From Butyrivibrio sp. NC2002 (GTDB lineage: Bacteria; Bacillota; Clostridia; Lachnospirales; Lachnospiraceae): 64,000 nt of DNA. Position 1 is the first letter of the stretch. Each line of letters opens with the position of its first letter. Positions 26,030-33,923 of this stretch are shown here, one piece after another. The notes beneath the pieces are model-generated. The model made no database searches. It was not told the DNA's origin and saw only the letters and a program-made list of their open reading frames with translations. Location: NCBI RefSeq assembly GCF_000702265.1, contig NZ_JNKZ01000007.1, forward strand, positions 310,001-374,000. Direction: 5' to 3'. The translations under genes were made by a program, and so were the position numbers.

Positions 26030-28957
26030 TCATGAAGCATTAGAATTTATCAGATTATCGAATTCTTCCTTAGTCATAAGTATTTTTCTGGGCTTGGTAC
26101 CTTCTTCAGGCCCAACGACTCCGGCATCACTTAGCTGATCCATGATCCTGGCAGCTCTGTTGAATCCTATTTTATATAATCTTTGAAGCATTCCTATGGA
26201 TGCCTTGTCTTTTTCTATAATAGCAGCTCCTGCCTGCTGAAAAAGCGGGTCATATTCACTCCCCATATCAGCAGCTTCCGCGCCCGATCCTCCGGATGAA
26301 GATTTAGATGTAGCTTCTATACTGGAGATTTCATCCTGAACATTTCCGCCGTATTCTGTTTCAACATTCTGTCCCTTAACAAAGTCTGTAACTGCTCCAA
26401 CTTCATCATCAGAAACAAAGCAGCCCTGAACTCTTGCAGGCTTGTTGTAGCCTCTGGGGAAGAACAGCATATCGCCCTTGCCAATAAGCTTTTCAGCACC
26501 ATAGCTGTCAAGGATTGTCCTTGAGTCAACACCACTTGATACAGCAAAAGCAATTCGGCTGGGTATATTAGCCTTAATAAGACCTGTAATAACATCTACA
26601 GAAGGTCTCTGCGTTGCGATTATAAGATAGATTCCGGCAGCTCTTGCAAGCTGTGTAAGTCTTACAATGGAATCCTCAACCTCATTTTTAAACTGCATCA
26701 TAAGGTCCGCAAGCTCGTCTACGATAACGACGATCTCTGGCATTTTCTGCATGTTCTCATCTTCGGGATGCTGCTCACATGCTGCATTATAGCCCTTAAG
26801 GTCTCTAACCTTGGCATTGGCAAATTTCTTGTATCTCGTTGTCATCTCAGCAACTGCCCAGTTAAGTGCGGCAGCAGCTTTCTTAGGATCTGTCACAACA
26901 GGAATAAGAAGATGTGGTATTCCGTTGTAAACTGAAAGCTCTACAATCTTGGGATCGATCATAATAAGACGCACATCTTCAGGTGATGCCTTATAAATAA
27001 TGCTCATTATGATCGTATTTATACATACTGATTTACCTGATCCCGTTGCACCCGCAATAAGAAGGTGAGGCATCTTGGAAATATCCGTAACAACGATTTT
27101 ACCTGCTATATCTTTTCCGACTGCAACAGAAAGATTTGATTTGGACTTTCTGAATTCATCACTCTCGATCAGATCTCTTATTGCAACCGGCGAATTATCC
27201 TTATTCGGAACTTCTATTCCAACAGCTGATTTACCCGGAATAGGAGCTTCGATTCTTATATCCGTCGCAGCCAGATGCATCTTGATATCATCTGATAAGT
27301 CAACGATCTTTCTTACCTTAACACCTGCTTCCGGCTGAAGTTCATATCTTGTAACAGAAGGTCCCTGGCTTATATCCGTTACCTTGGCATTTACATGGAA
27401 CATACTAAGAGTATCTTCAAGCGCCTTTGCAGTATCCTTTAAGTGTTTAGCCGAATCACCTTTTCCTTTTATGCCCTTTTTAAGGAGGCTGACAGGAGGA
27501 TGCACATATTCCTTAACAGGAGTTTTGATAACAGATCTCTCTGCATTTTTCTGCATTCTCTGCTTCGTTTTTTCGCTCTTAACAAAATCCGTTGATGCAA
27601 TTGCATACTCTCCGTTGTAGTCAGGAGCCATATTTTCGGAATGGATTGGTATGTCATTGTAGTCGTTATCCGGCTCATCCTCTTTTGCAAGTCTTGCAAC
27701 AGGTCTTACAAAAGCTGTAGTCTCATCATTTTTATCTTTTTCATATTCATCAGTTGCATAGAGACTTTCATCAGCCACATTATCTTCATTAAATTTATTT
27801 TCGTATCTGTTGTCGAACCTGTTACCGTAGCCGCTTTCATAGCCGCTATCATTACGATCGCCAGTATTTTCGAGCTCTTCGTTTTCATCCGTTATATTGA
27901 TAGAATGTCTCGACTCTGCAAGATCATCGGTCTTCATAAACATCTGACCATCGGGAGCCGTACCTGTTTTTACATTCGGATTGAATCTGATCTCATGGAT
28001 ATCATCATGGATTTCTTCTTCCGGAATGAAAATATCCTGCTTAGCCTCATTTTCTTCTTCATCATCAAGGCCATGGATGTTGTACTCTCTCTCCTGACTC
28101 TCTGCAGTATCCAACGCACCATCATCTTCATTATCATCATATTGTTCATCAGCATCTATAACAGTATCCATGCTGACACCGCTTACCTTCTTATCCATGC
28201 GAAGGATCTTCTCATCTTCCTTCTGCTCAAGCAGGAGCTTTTCCTGCTCCATTAAAAGAGTGCGCTCTTCCTCACGTATCCTTGCTCTTTCATCGAGCCT
28301 TTCTCTGTAATGGTTTGCTTCCTGTCTTGTCTTTTCAATGGCTCTCTTACTACCTTTTTTAATACCGTTTACCATAGACTTCTGAGTAAACAAAGAAGCA
28401 CTTATAAGACCGACAACAAGCATGATTATAAGTGTTCCCGCAAGTGAAAGATTATGATAAAGAAGGTATGTAACACTACCGGCAACAATACCGCCGCCGT
28501 TTTTCTTCTCCATAGAATCATTAAAAAGCATCATTCCGTCGTATGTGCTCATAGACTGGACTCTGCCTGTTATCAGTTCAAGGAGCATAGCAATTACCAA
28601 AAGGAGCATAAGACCTGATACTATTTTTCTGATAGCTGCTGAGCTTGTGCCGTTTGAGATAACAAGAGCACCCACTCCGAACATCACGATCGGCATAATA
28701 TATGCAGGAAGCCCGAATAAGCCGAACTGAACTTTGCTAAGTGCATCGCCCATACTGCCACAGACTCCAAAATTGCACAAAAATAAAAAGACCCCCAATG
28801 CAGCAAAAATAATGAGCATAGCTTCACTTTTTACCGAGAAATCCAGTGTCTCCTGTTTATACTCATTGGAAGTTCTGCTCTTTGCAGCTGTTGATCTCTT
28901 TCTACCTGATGTATTTGTGCGCCTTGAAGCGCCTCCCCTTGAATTACTTGTAGCCAT
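26030..28957 (-). CDS. ftsK: DNA translocase FtsK/SpoIIIE
   Basis: 975 residues from the ATG at 28957 (MATSNSRGG); the upstream frame starting MHRFL lacks a ribosome binding site. Four N-terminal membrane segments (about residues 45-190), then a ~300-residue acidic, Asp/Glu/Asn-rich linker with NRFDNRYENKF-type stretches. The alpha/beta motor follows, with Walker A GATGSGKS near 636-643 and PEIVVIVDELADLMM, and a C-terminal winged-helix gamma domain (YKIGFNRAARIMDQLSDAGVVG) that reads the KOPS/SRS polarity sequences. It pumps chromosomes during division or sporulation. The long acidic linker is unusual for SpoIIIE-type proteins. Confidence 0.95.
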   Translation of the reverse strand: MATSNSRGGASRRTNTSGRKRSTAAKSRTSNEYKQETLDFSVKSEAMLIIFAALGVFLFLCNFGVCGSMGDALSKVQFGLFGLPAYIMPIVMFGVGALVISNGTSSAAIRKIVSGLMLLLVIAMLLELITGRVQSMSTYDGMMLFNDSMEKKNGGGIVAGSVTYLLYHNLSLAGTLIIMLVVGLISASLFTQKSMVNGIKKGSKRAIEKTRQEANHYRERLDERARIREEERTLLMEQEKLLLEQKEDEKILRMDKKVSGVSMDTVIDADEQYDDNEDDGALDTAESQEREYNIHGLDDEEENEAKQDIFIPEEEIHDDIHEIRFNPNVKTGTAPDGQMFMKTDDLAESRHSINITDENEELENTGDRNDSGYESGYGNRFDNRYENKFNEDNVADESLYATDEYEKDKNDETTAFVRPVARLAKEDEPDNDYNDIPIHSENMAPDYNGEYAIASTDFVKSEKTKQRMQKNAERSVIKTPVKEYVHPPVSLLKKGIKGKGDSAKHLKDTAKALEDTLSMFHVNAKVTDISQGPSVTRYELQPEAGVKVRKIVDLSDDIKMHLAATDIRIEAPIPGKSAVGIEVPNKDNSPVAIRDLIESDEFRKSKSNLSVAVGKDIAGKIVVTDISKMPHLLIAGATGSGKSVCINTIIMSIIYKASPEDVRLIMIDPKIVELSVYNGIPHLLIPVVTDPKKAAAALNWAVAEMTTRYKKFANAKVRDLKGYNAACEQHPEDENMQKMPEIVVIVDELADLMMQFKNEVEDSIVRLTQLARAAGIYLIIATQRPSVDVITGLIKANIPSRIAFAVSSGVDSRTILDSYGAEKLIGKGDMLFFPRGYNKPARVQGCFVSDDEVGAVTDFVKGQNVETEYGGNVQDEISSIEATSKSSSGGSGAEAADMGSEYDPLFQQAGAAIIEKDKASIGMLQRLYKIGFNRAARIMDQLSDAGVVGPEEGTKPRKILMTKEEFDNLINSNAS

Positions 28958-29036
28958 ATTCACCCGTACTTTTTTAAAACTTTTCTCTCCCGCATGCATA
29001 ATATAAGAAATTAAAAATCTATGCATACACTTGTTA

Positions 29037-29045
29037 AGTATACCA
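29037..29045 (-). promoter_or_regulatory. Extended -10 promoter of ftsK
   Basis: TGgTATACT on the minus strand with no clear -35. It is back-to-back with the plus-strand extended -10 at 29061. The predicted leader is about 73 nt. Confidence 0.4.
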
Positions 29046-29060
29046 TTTTTGAACTCTTTA

Positions 29061-29069
29061 TGCTATACT
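29061..29069 (+). promoter_or_regulatory. Extended -10 promoter of the 29152 gene
   Basis: TGcTATACT on the plus strand. Predicted start near 29076, 76 nt before the ATG. The two facing promoter elements are only 15 bp apart. Confidence 0.45.
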
Positions 29070-29151
29070 AATCACGTTTCAAAGCTTATGCCTTATATTA
29101 TTGGCATATTCAAAAGACTTATGTGTCTTCATTCGGAGGTAAATATATTTT

Positions 29152-29730
29152 ATGGAATTCAAACAGGAACTCGAAACAGGTTTATTAAAACAGATTGGAA
29201 ATACAGAGACCACTCTTAAGATTAAAGATGTAGCTTCAAAGTGCCGTCTTTTAAAAACAGAAAATGGTCTTAAGGTTGAATTGTCATACACAGGTCCCAA
29301 TGCCAGCAAGTACCTTCAGTATGTTGAGAAGCATCGCGAAGAGCTTACAAATTATCTTCTTCATCCCGATGATGCGGATCTGTATGAATGGATGGAAACA
29401 AGTCACCAGACTCCCATCACACTTAAAAAGCATGAGAAAGAAAAGCTCATCATCTATGTTAGCTTTGATCCTGAAACTAACATTATGAAGACCGGTATCG
29501 CAGATGATAACGTTACTCTCAAGCTTGGAACATCTCTTATGAACATCGATATTTCCAAGATGAGCAGAAACGAATTCAAGCTTGCAGTATATGATATGCT
29601 TCTTCTTGCTGATGAAATCGCTCTTGCTATGGGTAACGAGGAACTTAGAAAAATGGCGAATATCGAGATGGTTAAGACATATCTTTCCGAAATATATGAC
29701 AAATACCATGATGGTATTTCAAATGTGTAA
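29152..29730 (+). CDS. Hypothetical cytosolic protein (192 aa)
   Basis: I do not recognise a family. No signal peptide, no membrane segment, charged throughout. The N-terminal ~65 residues (LKIKDVASKCRLLKTENGLKVELSY) and the central strand-rich part (KLIIYVSFDPETNIMKTGI, VTLKLGTSLMNIDIS) suggest an alpha/beta fold, ending in helices (KLAVYDMLLLADEIALAMG). The ribosome binding site GGAGGT lies 11 nt before the ATG. It has its own extended -10 promoter and a terminator, so it is a single-gene unit divergent from ftsK. Its codon use resembles its neighbours. Confidence 0.75.
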   Translation: MEFKQELETGLLKQIGNTETTLKIKDVASKCRLLKTENGLKVELSYTGPNASKYLQYVEKHREELTNYLLHPDDADLYEWMETSHQTPITLKKHEKEKLIIYVSFDPETNIMKTGIADDNVTLKLGTSLMNIDISKMSRNEFKLAVYDMLLLADEIALAMGNEELRKMANIEMVKTYLSEIYDKYHDGISNV

Positions 29731-29757
29731 TAAAGCTATTGTTTTTTGCTAAGCATC

Positions 29758-29784
29758 AAAAAGCCGGATCGTTCCGGCTTTTTT
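29758..29784. terminator. Bidirectional terminator between the 192-aa gene and the GNAT gene
   Basis: 11-bp perfect stem AAAAAGCCGGA/TCCGGCTTTTT with a TCGT loop, followed by a T-rich tract on the plus strand. On the minus strand the stem overlaps the GNAT stop codon. Confidence 0.9.
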
Positions 29785-30349
29785 ATTTTTTAAAGTACTC
29801 TTCTGCCTTAATGCTCATCATACTCTCACAATAATATTCTGATCTCATGGCATTGAATAAATGCTCATTTCTGTGGTGAAAGCTAAGGCCGCATTTTAAT
29901 GTCACTTTTTTAGAAGCTTCATTCCCGTCAAAAAAACCGCACCAAACTGCATTCAGACCAATATTCTCAAAAGAAAATCTTATTACTTCTTTCAGTGCTT
30001 CTGTTGCATAGCCATTATTCCAGTATTTTTTGCCTATCCAATAGCCAATCTCAGCTTCGTCTTTTCTCTCGATACCCCGATTTAATGATTCTCCGATCCT
30101 TATGCCTATGCTCCCTATCGGTTGCCCGATATTACGGTGAACAATTGCATATTCTCCGTCGGATGACAGGACAGTTCTTATAATAGCCCTGGAATAATTC
30201 TCATCAACGTGAGGGAGCCATCCGGCCCATCTTGCAATATCCGCATCACAGGCAAGCGAAAACAGAACTTTCGCATCGCTTTCATTCCATTTTCTCAGGA
30301 TCAGATTTTCCGTTTGCAATGTTTCAGAAAAAACAGATTTCATATTCAT
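29783..30349 (-). CDS. GNAT family N-acetyltransferase, RimJ/RimL type
   Basis: 188 residues. TENLILRKWNESDAKVLFSL at the N-terminus, EIGYWIGKKYWNNGYATEAL carrying the acetyl-CoA pyrophosphate-binding loop, and ASKKVTLKCGLSF are typical of the Acetyltransf_3 subgroup that acetylates ribosomal protein N-termini or small molecules. The substrate cannot be told. The ATG at 30349 has AAGGAA upstream. It begins 2 nt after the proB stop, so it is cotranscribed with proB. Confidence 0.88.
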   Translation of the reverse strand: MNMKSVFSETLQTENLILRKWNESDAKVLFSLACDADIARWAGWLPHVDENYSRAIIRTVLSSDGEYAIVHRNIGQPIGSIGIRIGESLNRGIERKDEAEIGYWIGKKYWNNGYATEALKEVIRFSFENIGLNAVWCGFFDGNEASKKVTLKCGLSFHHRNEHLFNAMRSEYYCESMMSIKAEEYFKK

Positions 30350-30351
30350 GC

Positions 30352-31158
30352 TTATTCCTTAGCAACAAATAATGTTCCAACATGCTTTTTATCAATAATA
30401 TCATATAGGTTATCCATGTTTTTACCATTGATGATAAGCACGTCCACACCTCTGGATGTTGCAAGCTCAGCTGCCTGAAGCTTGGTGATCATTCCACCGG
30501 TTCCTCTGTTTGAGCCGCTTCCTTCAGCAAGCGCATAAATATCATCACTTATTTTCTCAACTCTGCTTATAAGCTTGGCATCCTTATTATTTGCAGGATT
30601 CTTATCATACAAGCCGTCAATATCAGATAAGATTATAAGCTTGCATGCCCCTGTAAATACTGCAACTATCGCAGATAACATATCATTATCAGAGAAAAGC
30701 TTCTGATCTGATTCAATTTCCACATGGCTTACAGAGTCATTTTCATTAACTATCGGGATTATATGATTCTCAAGAAGCGCATCAAAAGTGTTCTGCAGGT
30801 TTTCTCTTCTTACCGGATTCTCAACATCATCATTATCAAGAAGTATCTGTCCTACAAGTCTTCCATATTCGCCAAAAAGCTTATCATACAGGTGCATAAG
30901 TTCACACTGGCCAACAGATGCTGCCGCCTGTTTTAATCTCAAATCCTTAGGCTTTTGAGCAAGTCTCATTTTACCCGCACCGACAGCAATTGCACCGGAA
31001 CTTACAAGCACCAGATCATAACCAAGGTTCTCAATACTTGATAATGCTCTGCAAAGAAGATCTATCTGATGAATATCAAGACCTCCGTTTTCGTTAGTGA
31101 TCGTAGAAGTACCTACCTTTACAACAATTCTCTCTTTTCTGATTTTCTTTGGACTCAT
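30352..31158 (-). CDS. proB: Glutamate 5-kinase (short form without PUA domain)
   Basis: First step of proline synthesis: ATP-dependent phosphorylation of glutamate. 268 residues of the amino acid kinase fold: RIVVKVGTSTIT, VLVSSGAIAVGAGKM, NENDSVSH, DNDMLSA, GTGGMITKLQAAELA. It lacks the ~100-residue C-terminal PUA domain of the E. coli enzyme, as do many Firmicutes forms. It is not adjacent to proA, which is at 9240. The 48-bp gap after the secreted-protein gene has no terminator, so it may be read through from there. Confidence 0.95.
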   Translation of the reverse strand: MSPKKIRKERIVVKVGTSTITNENGGLDIHQIDLLCRALSSIENLGYDLVLVSSGAIAVGAGKMRLAQKPKDLRLKQAAASVGQCELMHLYDKLFGEYGRLVGQILLDNDDVENPVRRENLQNTFDALLENHIIPIVNENDSVSHVEIESDQKLFSDNDMLSAIVAVFTGACKLIILSDIDGLYDKNPANNKDAKLISRVEKISDDIYALAEGSGSNRGTGGMITKLQAAELATSRGVDVLIINGKNMDNLYDIIDKKHVGTLFVAKE

Positions 31159-31206
31159 ATAATCTACCCCGATTTTTTAGTCTGCATTAAGCTTTCGCTT
31201 TAATAA

Positions 31207-31656
31207 TCATTTGGTCACAGGATCAAATTTATCATAAATAAGTAATCCGTCATAGAATTCCCACAGCTTTTCGCCGTCAGCCTTGATCACATAGTGAATT
31301 ACAGCATTTTTGATACCTGCTTTCTTAGCCTTCTTTTTAAGCTGCTTGGAAGCCTTTACAAATGAATCTCTTGTTTCATAGTATTTATCAGGCACCATAG
31401 CCTTTGTCATCTTGTACATACCGGCACTGACTTTGGTGTTTACAGTTATATCATAGACATACTTTCCACCTTTTTTCTTGCACTTAACTTTGTAATTGCC
31501 AATTGCCTTGCAAAACTTATTGCCCTTATTAAGTGTTTTGCAAAAACTCTTAGCCTTTGCATCTTTTCCTGCCGCGTTTGTTGTCACACCTGTTGCCCCA
31601 AACACCATCATAAGTGCGAGCATAAGTGTCAATAATTTGATTGTAACTTTCTTCAT
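31207..31656 (-). CDS. Secreted lysine-rich protein, unknown function (149 aa)
   Basis: A clear Sec signal peptide (KKVTIKLLTLMLALMMVFGA, then GVTTNAAG) is followed by a ~118-residue strongly basic mature protein with three cysteines and stretches such as NYKVKCKKKGGKYVYDITV and KASKQLKKKAKKAGIKNAVI. I do not recognise a domain. A ribosome binding site (GAGG) is 8 nt upstream. A small hairpin GGTTGC/GCAACC sits in the leader at 31697-31711. The next upstream gene also encodes a secreted protein with no known domain, but a terminator separates them. Confidence 0.7.
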   Translation of the reverse strand: MKKVTIKLLTLMLALMMVFGATGVTTNAAGKDAKAKSFCKTLNKGNKFCKAIGNYKVKCKKKGGKYVYDITVNTKVSAGMYKMTKAMVPDKYYETRDSFVKASKQLKKKAKKAGIKNAVIHYVIKADGEKLWEFYDGLLIYDKFDPVTK

Positions 31657-31808
31657 CCCATTTTCCTCTCTTTTTGTTCCCCTTGGTTATATCTTTGGTT
31701 GCATAGCAACCGTTACCCATTTTATCATACTTGCGCAGCCTCTGCACCAATAATATCCGAAGATGACCTCATGTATAAAATGTTAATTGTTAAAGTAATT
31801 TCCATAAC

Positions 31809-31835
31809 AAAAAGCCCCCGGATATATCCAGGGGC
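31809..31835 (-). terminator. Terminator of the 272-aa secreted protein gene
   Basis: Minus strand GCCCCTGGA/TCCGGGGGC with a 4-nt loop (one internal T-G wobble), followed by TTTTTG. It lies 31 nt after the stop at 31866. Confidence 0.85.
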
Positions 31836-31865
31836 AAATAAAAACCTTATCGTCAAGTAATAATA

Positions 31866-32684
31866 TTAGTTGTCAAAGTCTACTATTCTGTTCAAGTAAT
31901 AATCAACGCATCCGGTTGTATTATTCTTTGTATATCTGTAGTTAACTCTGAGAACTGTAGTAGCATACATGCTATCTTCGAAAACTTCTCCATCACTGGA
32001 TTCAGTTACCTGCTTCTCTCCGCTAAGAGAAACTTTCTTATTATTCTTTATAGTTGTCCAATATAATACAGGCTCAACAGTATTGCCGTTTTTAGTGTTT
32101 TTATACTTTCCAACCTGTATTGATTCAAGATTATATCCCTTGGACATATTTACTTTGAATTTACCCTTCTTCAAATCGGTGATACAACTATATGTTCCAA
32201 GACCAAACTTGGTTGAAAGCTCTTTGCCGGCAAATGTTGCCTTCTGAACAGGAGTTGTAGAATTAATATATGTTGTGTACTGTTGTCCATCTACAGTAAA
32301 TTTGAACTTAAAAAGTTTGCTCTTATTTGTGTAGAAAGAATATCTGTATATAACCTTACTATTATCATCATCATATTTCTTATATGATTTCTTGAATTTT
32401 AAGTTCTTGCTGCACTTTTCATTTTTTATCTTAGCATCTTCATCGTTTATAGAAATTGTGAGAACATTTTTTGCATAAGTACCGGGAGTAATTGTTACCA
32501 TACTGTTTCCGGTTTCCTTATACCCAATTCCACCTCTCTTGTTAATAACCTGTGTTGTCTCAGCAATGTCTACCTTAAGAGCCGCATGAGCAGTCAATGT
32601 ATTTGCAGGAACTGCGCAAACAACTGATGCTGCAACTAAAAAAGCCGCAACTATTCCCCTTAAATTTTTAAAACCTCTTATCAT
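31866..32684 (-). CDS. Secreted protein, unknown function (272 aa)
   Basis: The start at 32684 is chosen by an AAGGAGG ribosome binding site; the upstream in-frame ATG has none. A signal peptide (FKNLRGIVAAFLVAASVVCA, then VPANTLTAHA) ends near residue 33. The mature part is strand-rich and lysine-rich with patterns typical of small beta-sandwich modules (MVTITPGTYAKNVLTISI, FKFKFTVDGQQYTTYINS, YATTVLRVNYRYTKNNTTG). No catalytic motif or cell-wall anchor is visible, so it is probably released or loosely envelope-associated. Monocistronic, with its own terminator. Confidence 0.7.
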   Translation of the reverse strand: MIRGFKNLRGIVAAFLVAASVVCAVPANTLTAHAALKVDIAETTQVINKRGGIGYKETGNSMVTITPGTYAKNVLTISINDEDAKIKNEKCSKNLKFKKSYKKYDDDNSKVIYRYSFYTNKSKLFKFKFTVDGQQYTTYINSTTPVQKATFAGKELSTKFGLGTYSCITDLKKGKFKVNMSKGYNLESIQVGKYKNTKNGNTVEPVLYWTTIKNNKKVSLSGEKQVTESSDGEVFEDSMYATTVLRVNYRYTKNNTTGCVDYYLNRIVDFDN

Positions 32685-33002
32685 ACCTTTCCTCCTTATA
32701 TAGAAAAACAAATAATCACGTTATATAATAAACAGATTTCTATAGTCTCCATTTATTTTCAAACGCAACATGGCATATTTTGTACGCCTTTACACATTCT
32801 ATCTACAATATGCAGAAAATTCAAGCCATTTAAATATTTTATCTGTATTATTAATAAATCTTAAGTTTTACTATTCTTTCGCCCAAAATTAAACTACAAG
32901 GATAGTTGATTTTGACCGATAAAGAATATATACTTATAAAGCATCGCAAGGAAAATGCAACTATATCTGCATTTATCTGATACGAAGCAAAAAATTGAAT
33001 AC
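32685..33002. other. Intergenic region holding the tmRNA promoter
   Basis: 318 bp without a gene between the divergent secreted-protein gene and ssrA. The right part holds the tmRNA promoter and a ~55-nt 5' precursor; the left part must hold the promoter of the secreted-protein gene, which I cannot place with confidence. Confidence 0.5.
32912..32940 (+). promoter_or_regulatory. Promoter of ssrA
   Basis: TTGACC, 17-bp spacer, TATAAA. The predicted start near 32947 is about 55 nt before the mature tmRNA 5' end. Confidence 0.7.
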
Positions 33003-33348
33003 GGGTTAGTAAAGGTTTCGACAGGGATTCTGAAGCTGGAGAAGCTGTCCGCAGGATGGTGCGTTAAACCTCAAACTTAAATATAAACGCTGAAGATAAT
33101 TTAGCACTCGCTGCCTAAGTGCAGCGCGTAGGTCCGTGTGCACCTGCACATACGGTAACCTGCGTCGACTTTGCAGGAAACGACATGATGACCGCTCCGC
33201 AGTCATGGTCGTATCAGGAGCTACTTCTTATATTAGGGCGCTCGCTTCCGGTTATAAGAAGGAATCGGCTTTGCCACAATAGCAAGCTATGACAGTAGAA
33301 GGACAGGGGACGGATTTTTGGACAGGGGTTCGACTCCCCTCTAATCCA
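33003..33348 (+). ncRNA. ssrA: Transfer-messenger RNA (tmRNA)
   Basis: Rescues stalled ribosomes and tags nascent peptides for proteolysis. The acceptor stem pairs GGGTTAG (33003-33009) with CTAATCC (33341-33347; one G-U). The T arm GGACAGGGGTTCGACTCCCC precedes it and the conserved 5' part reads AAAGGTTTCGACAGGG. The tag reading frame ends AEDNLALAA then TAA (33089-33118). I do not fix the resume codon, which lies a few codons upstream. The CCA end is not encoded. smpB, the tmRNA-binding protein gene, is convergent just downstream. Confidence 0.97.
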
Positions 33349-33361
33349 TTAAAACAAAAAG

Positions 33362-33384
33362 AAACAGGTTCATCCTGTTTTTTT
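33362..33384. terminator. Bidirectional terminator between ssrA and smpB
   Basis: Stem AAACAGG/CCTGTTT with a 5-nt loop. T-runs follow on both strands (TTTTG on plus, TTTCTTTTTG on minus). Confidence 0.85.
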
Positions 33385-33427
33385 GTTGTTATCACGGGAG
33401 TCCCGGCATGGAGACTCCCCCATTTAT

Positions 33428-33892
33428 TTATCGCAGACTAACTTTGTAGTCTCTCATTGCTTCTCTTTGCTGATCTTTCTTGGCCTGAGATTCTCTCTTA
33501 TCATAGAGCTTCTTACCTTTGGCAAGACCTATCTGGACCTTCACTTTTCCCTTTTTGAAATATACTTCAAGCGGAACTAATGTGTAGCCCTGAACCTGTG
33601 CTGCCTGATCAAGTTTTAAAATCTCTTTCTTATGCAATAAAAGCTTTCTTACACGAAGCGGATCCTTGTTAAAAATATTTCCCTTTTCATAAGGACTAAT
33701 ATTCATGCCACAAATATATGCTTCGCCCTTATCAATACTGACCCAGGCTTCTTTTATGCTGCATTTACCCTGTCTTAAGGACTTAACTTCTGTTCCGGCA
33801 AGTGATATTCCGGCCTCGTATTTTTCCTCAATAAAATAATCATGAAAAGCTTTCTTGTTGTTTGCAATAAGCTTTATGCTATCGTCTGCCAT
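33428..33892 (-). CDS. smpB: SsrA-binding protein SmpB
   Basis: Binds the tRNA-like domain of tmRNA and delivers it to stalled ribosomes. 154 residues: [51 protein letters not shown] and the basic C-terminal tail with [11 protein letters not shown] are all family features. It is encoded next to tmRNA and 31 nt after rnr, the usual secG-rnr-smpB-ssrA neighbourhood. Confidence 0.97.
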   Translation of the reverse strand: MADDSIKLIANNKKAFHDYFIEEKYEAGISLAGTEVKSLRQGKCSIKEAWVSIDKGEAYICGMNISPYEKGNIFNKDPLRVRKLLLHKKEILKLDQAAQVQGYTLVPLEVYFKKGKVKVQIGLAKGKKLYDKRESQAKKDQQREAMRDYKVSLR

Positions 33893-33923
33893 GACAGATT
33901 ACCTCAATTCTTTTTTAGTATGA

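Noticed and set aside
33396-33423. Hairpin GGGAGTC/GACTCCC near the end of smpB as a second terminator
   Set aside because: No T-run follows on either strand; the AAACAGG hairpin at 33362 already explains termination.
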